From contig PUOI01000616.1 of NCBI GenBank assembly GCA_003552765.1, positions 1 through 16,307 of the forward strand: a stretch of DNA of 16,307 bases. Reading direction: 5' to 3'. This DNA is from Candidatus Hydrogenedentota bacterium. Its GTDB lineage: Bacteria; Hydrogenedentota; Hydrogenedentia; Hydrogenedentales; SLHB01. Shown here piece by piece: positions 14,173 to 16,307 of this stretch. Numbering within the stretch: the stretch's first letter is position 1; the number at the start of each line of letters is the position of its first letter. Under the pieces are notes generated by a model. The model did not search any database, was not told the origin of the DNA, and was given only the letters and a program-made list of their open reading frames with translations. The translations under genes were made by a program, and so were the position numbers.

Positions 14173-14223
14173 TCTTCCCTGGAACAGCCGCTGAGCCGGT
14201 GTTGGTCATGGTCTTCAGTTCAA

Positions 14224-15741
14224 CTACCGCGCCTCCTCCCAGTATTCGTCGAGCGTGTCCTGGCCGGGCCAGGTGGGCGCGCCGCCGTAATAGGGGTACT
14301 CGTCAAATTTCTCGCCCTCGTTCAACGCGCGCGGATCCCCGGTGCGTGTCAATTCGTCCATGAGCCGTTCCCGCATCTGATCGCGGATGGCGGCGTAGGC
14401 GGATTCCCCGGCCACGTTATTGACTTGATAGGGATCCAGCGCGAGATGATACAGCTCCTCGGACGGGCGTTTGCCGAAACTCAGCTCGTACAACGGTTTT
14501 ACATCGGGGCGCTCGCGATTGGCCCAGAGGTAGTACTTGGTGGGGCCGTTGTCGCAGTCCGCAAGCCAGGCGTCTTCGTAGTACGCGTCTTCCCAATTGG
14601 GCGTGCCCGCGGGCCAACGGTCTGGCTCGAAGTTCATGATGTACAGGTACTCATCGGTGCGAACAGCCCGCGAAGGATAGCCGCCGGCGTCGTCTTCTTG
14701 AGCCAGCACATGGCGTTCGCGGCCGGTGAACACGGCGCCGCGGGCGTCATCCACCCGGCCTTCCGTCTCGGCCTGCAACACGGGGAGGAGACTCCGTCCC
14801 GTCACGGCATCCGGCACATCAAGCCCGGCCGCCTCCAGGTACGTTGGGGCGAGGTCGGTGAGGTTGGTCATGTCGGTAACCGTCCGGCCGCCGGTTATCC
14901 CGTCCGGCCAATGGATGGCGAGGGGGACGCGCGTGCCCAAGTCGTAGAGGTTGCCCTTGCCCCGAGGGAAGGGCCAGCCGTGGTCGCCAGTCATCACGAC
15001 AATCGTGTTATCCAACTCGCCCATTTCGTCCAATAGCGCCAGCTTCTCGCCCACTTCGCGGTCGAATCTCTCGACTTCGGCGTAATAGTCCGCGATGTCC
15101 TCCCGCACCGCCTCCGCATCGGGAAAGATCGGCGGCGTCTCGACATCGGCGGGGTCAATGTCTTTCTCCTCGCGGAGGTCCGCGTCATAGGGGCGGTGCG
15201 GCTCGTGAGCGCCAAACCAGAAGCAGAACGGTTGTCCTTCGCCGCGCTCTTCGAGAAACTGCTCGAAGTCGGGGTAGCCGGGGCCGGCGGGATTGCGCTC
15301 CCGTCCGCCGGGCTCAAGCTGGCCGGGCGCCCATCCTTTTCGGCTATGGCCGACATGGTAGCCCGCCTCTTCGAGCAGATCGGGGTACACGGGAAACGAG
15401 GCGTCCAACGTGGACCAGAGATTCGCGCCCTCCTCCAACCGCCAGAAGTGTTGGCCGGTGAGAATGGAGCCCCGCGCGGGCGTGCAGGAGGGCGAGGAGA
15501 GATAGCCGTGTTCAAAAAGCACGCCCTCGCGGCCCAGTGTGTCGAACGTGGGCGTGCGCACGGTGGGATCGCCGTAGACGCCAGCATGAGGCCAACCCCA
15601 GTCGTCGGCGAAGGCGAAGAAGATGTTGGGTGGTCTATTGGATGCGGCGGCGGGTTGCGCCCTCTTGGCGCCGGGCAGCGCGGCGGCGAGCACGCCAAGT
15701 CCGGTGCTCCAGATGAATTCACGGCGGTTTACGGTAGCCAT
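14224..15741 (-). CDS. Tat-exported type I sulfatase (formylglycine-dependent, cysteine type)
   Basis: This predicted sulfate-ester hydrolase (505 aa) acts on sulfated glycans or similar compounds outside the cytoplasm. A Tat signal (NRREFIWSTG, 5-14) precedes PNIFFAFADDWGW (D46/D47, calcium ligands). The activation site SCTPARGSILTG follows, with C86 in CxPxR to be converted to formylglycine. GHSRKGW (131-137), HEPH (179-182), TGDHGW (D253/H254) and GKGNLYDLGTRVPL complete the metal and sulfate pocket. The C-terminal LYHLALDPYQVNN segment is usual in the S1 family. I chose the ATG at 15741, where the Tat signal begins and AGGAGG lies about 4 nt upstream; a longer frame to 15915 is not supported. 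It needs an FGE or anaerobic sulfatase-maturing enzyme encoded elsewhere. It follows the AMMECR1 gene by 41 bp. The substrate cannot be fixed. Confidence 0.94.
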   Translation of the reverse strand: MATVNRREFIWSTGLGVLAAALPGAKRAQPAAASNRPPNIFFAFADDWGWPHAGVYGDPTVRTPTFDTLGREGVLFEHGYLSSPSCTPARGSILTGQHFWRLEEGANLWSTLDASFPVYPDLLEEAGYHVGHSRKGWAPGQLEPGGRERNPAGPGYPDFEQFLEERGEGQPFCFWFGAHEPHRPYDADLREEKDIDPADVETPPIFPDAEAVREDIADYYAEVERFDREVGEKLALLDEMGELDNTIVVMTGDHGWPFPRGKGNLYDLGTRVPLAIHWPDGITGGRTVTDMTNLTDLAPTYLEAAGLDVPDAVTGRSLLPVLQAETEGRVDDARGAVFTGRERHVLAQEDDAGGYPSRAVRTDEYLYIMNFEPDRWPAGTPNWEDAYYEDAWLADCDNGPTKYYLWANRERPDVKPLYELSFGKRPSEELYHLALDPYQVNNVAGESAYAAIRDQMRERLMDELTRTGDPRALNEGEKFDEYPYYGGAPTWPGQDTLDEYWEEAR

Positions 15742-15782
15742 GACGCCTCCTGTGGTGGGGCCGGCAAAAGCGGAACGCGCGT

Positions 15783-16307
15783 TCAGTTCTGCCGGCTGGA
15801 TTCGGAAAATACTTGGGCGGAGAAGCGGTACACGCGATAGGCGGGATCCCGCCATGCGCCCGGAGGATAACCCGCCTTGTGGCAGACGGCGTCCAGGAAT
15901 TCCTCCGTGCTCCACCCCTGTTCCGTGGCCACTTGGGGAAGGAGCAGCCCGCCCTTTTCCCCGTCACGCTCTATGCATACGCCATCGCGCCCGATAACAA
16001 TCTCGTCGAGCGAATGCACGGCGCGCATGGGTGACTCGGGCGAATCGCCGGGCGTCAACGCCGAGATCTCGATGGTGATCTCCGGCAACTCTTCGGCCCT
16101 CACCGGCTCAAAACGCGAATCGCGAAAGGCGGCGTTGATGGTATTGTCTCGAACCGCCTCCGCCAAGGGCTTTATGTTGGCGGTGTATCCAATACAACCC
16201 CGCAAACACGCCCCTCGCCGCAGCGTTACAAATGCTCCCCGCTTCGCCCTCAGCGTTTCGGGAAGGTCCAGGCCTTCAAGGCTGAGGAGACATCCCTCCT
16301 TGACCCA
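15783..16307 (-). CDS. AMMECR1 domain protein (AmmeMemoRadiSam protein A type), N-terminus beyond window
   Basis: The frame is open from the right edge and gives 174 residues, beginning WVKEGCLLSLEG. The core LRRGACLRGCIGYTA, followed by PLAEAVRDNTINAAFRDSRF and ITIEISALTP, is the signature of the AMMECR1 fold; the middle (SLDEIVIGRDGVCIERDG, KGGLLLPQVATEQGWS) and the final helix (FLDAVCHKAGYP) also fit. The biochemical function is unknown. In many prokaryotes it is encoded beside a Memo-like protein and a radical-SAM protein (the AmmeMemoRadiSam system), but none of these is visible here and they would have to lie beyond the right edge. The short distance to the sulfatase gene suggests a shared transcript. 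Only the first few dozen residues are missing. Family assignment is strong, function open. Confidence 0.9.
   Translation of the reverse strand, partial: WVKEGCLLSLEGLDLPETLRAKRGAFVTLRRGACLRGCIGYTANIKPLAEAVRDNTINAAFRDSRFEPVRAEELPEITIEISALTPGDSPESPMRAVHSLDEIVIGRDGVCIERDGEKGGLLLPQVATEQGWSTEEFLDAVCHKAGYPPGAWRDPAYRVYRFSAQVFSESSRQN

Noticed and set aside
15742..15915. Longer sulfatase start giving 563 residues
   Set aside because: The extension overlaps the AMMECR1 gene in another frame; the Tat signal and ribosome-binding site mark 15741 as the start.

Overview
The window is GC-rich, densely coded bacterial DNA. Tat-exported Gfo/Idh/MocA-type oxidoreductases beside a Tat-exported sulfatase, a kinase fused to a sulfatase-modifying-factor-like domain, HEAT-repeat/discoidin proteins and GC-rich interspersed hairpin repeats are typical of the Planctomycetota, Lentisphaerota and Hydrogenedentota type of genome, usually known from metagenome bins. 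I cannot fix the phylum from the sequence alone. No phage, insertion-sequence, CRISPR, tRNA or rRNA gene was seen.

Layout. Bases 1-523 (minus) hold the N-terminal part of an ABC-2-type ATPase with its own consensus-like promoter. Bases 524-1153 lack a convincing gene but are full of inverted repeats and may encode a structured RNA. A possible 32-codon leader ORF (1154-1252) overlaps, in an ATGA arrangement, the start of a REC-HD-GYP response regulator (1249-2430), a predicted c-di-GMP phosphodiesterase. Convergent with it is a membrane Ser/Thr kinase (2474-4513, minus) with an N-terminal zinc ribbon and a C-terminal SUMF1-like domain outside the membrane. A divergent spacer (4514-5006) carries an interspersed double-hairpin repeat and candidate operators. 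It is followed on the plus strand by a small site-2 protease (5007-5699) and an archaeal-type valyl-tRNA synthetase (5817-8423).

After an 18-bp palindrome at the convergent junction, the rest of the window is one minus-strand cluster. In transcription order it runs: an AMMECR1 protein (partial, 16307-15783), a Tat-exported sulfatase (15741-14224), three tandem paralogous Tat-exported Gfo/Idh/MocA oxidoreductases (14000-12636, 12464-11196, 11092-9767), and a secreted discoidin-like/HEAT-repeat protein (9741-8503).

How the genes may work together (inference): the exported sulfatase, three oxidoreductases and secreted binding protein look like a cell-envelope pathway for attacking sulfated or modified sugars. 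The three oxidoreductases arose by tandem duplication and probably differ in substrate. The left half is signalling (HD-GYP, transmembrane kinase) plus housekeeping (S2P, ValRS) and has no direct sequence link to the sugar cluster. The kinase's SUMF1-like domain lacks the cysteine pair of a true formylglycine-generating enzyme, so it should not be read as the maturase of the sulfatase.
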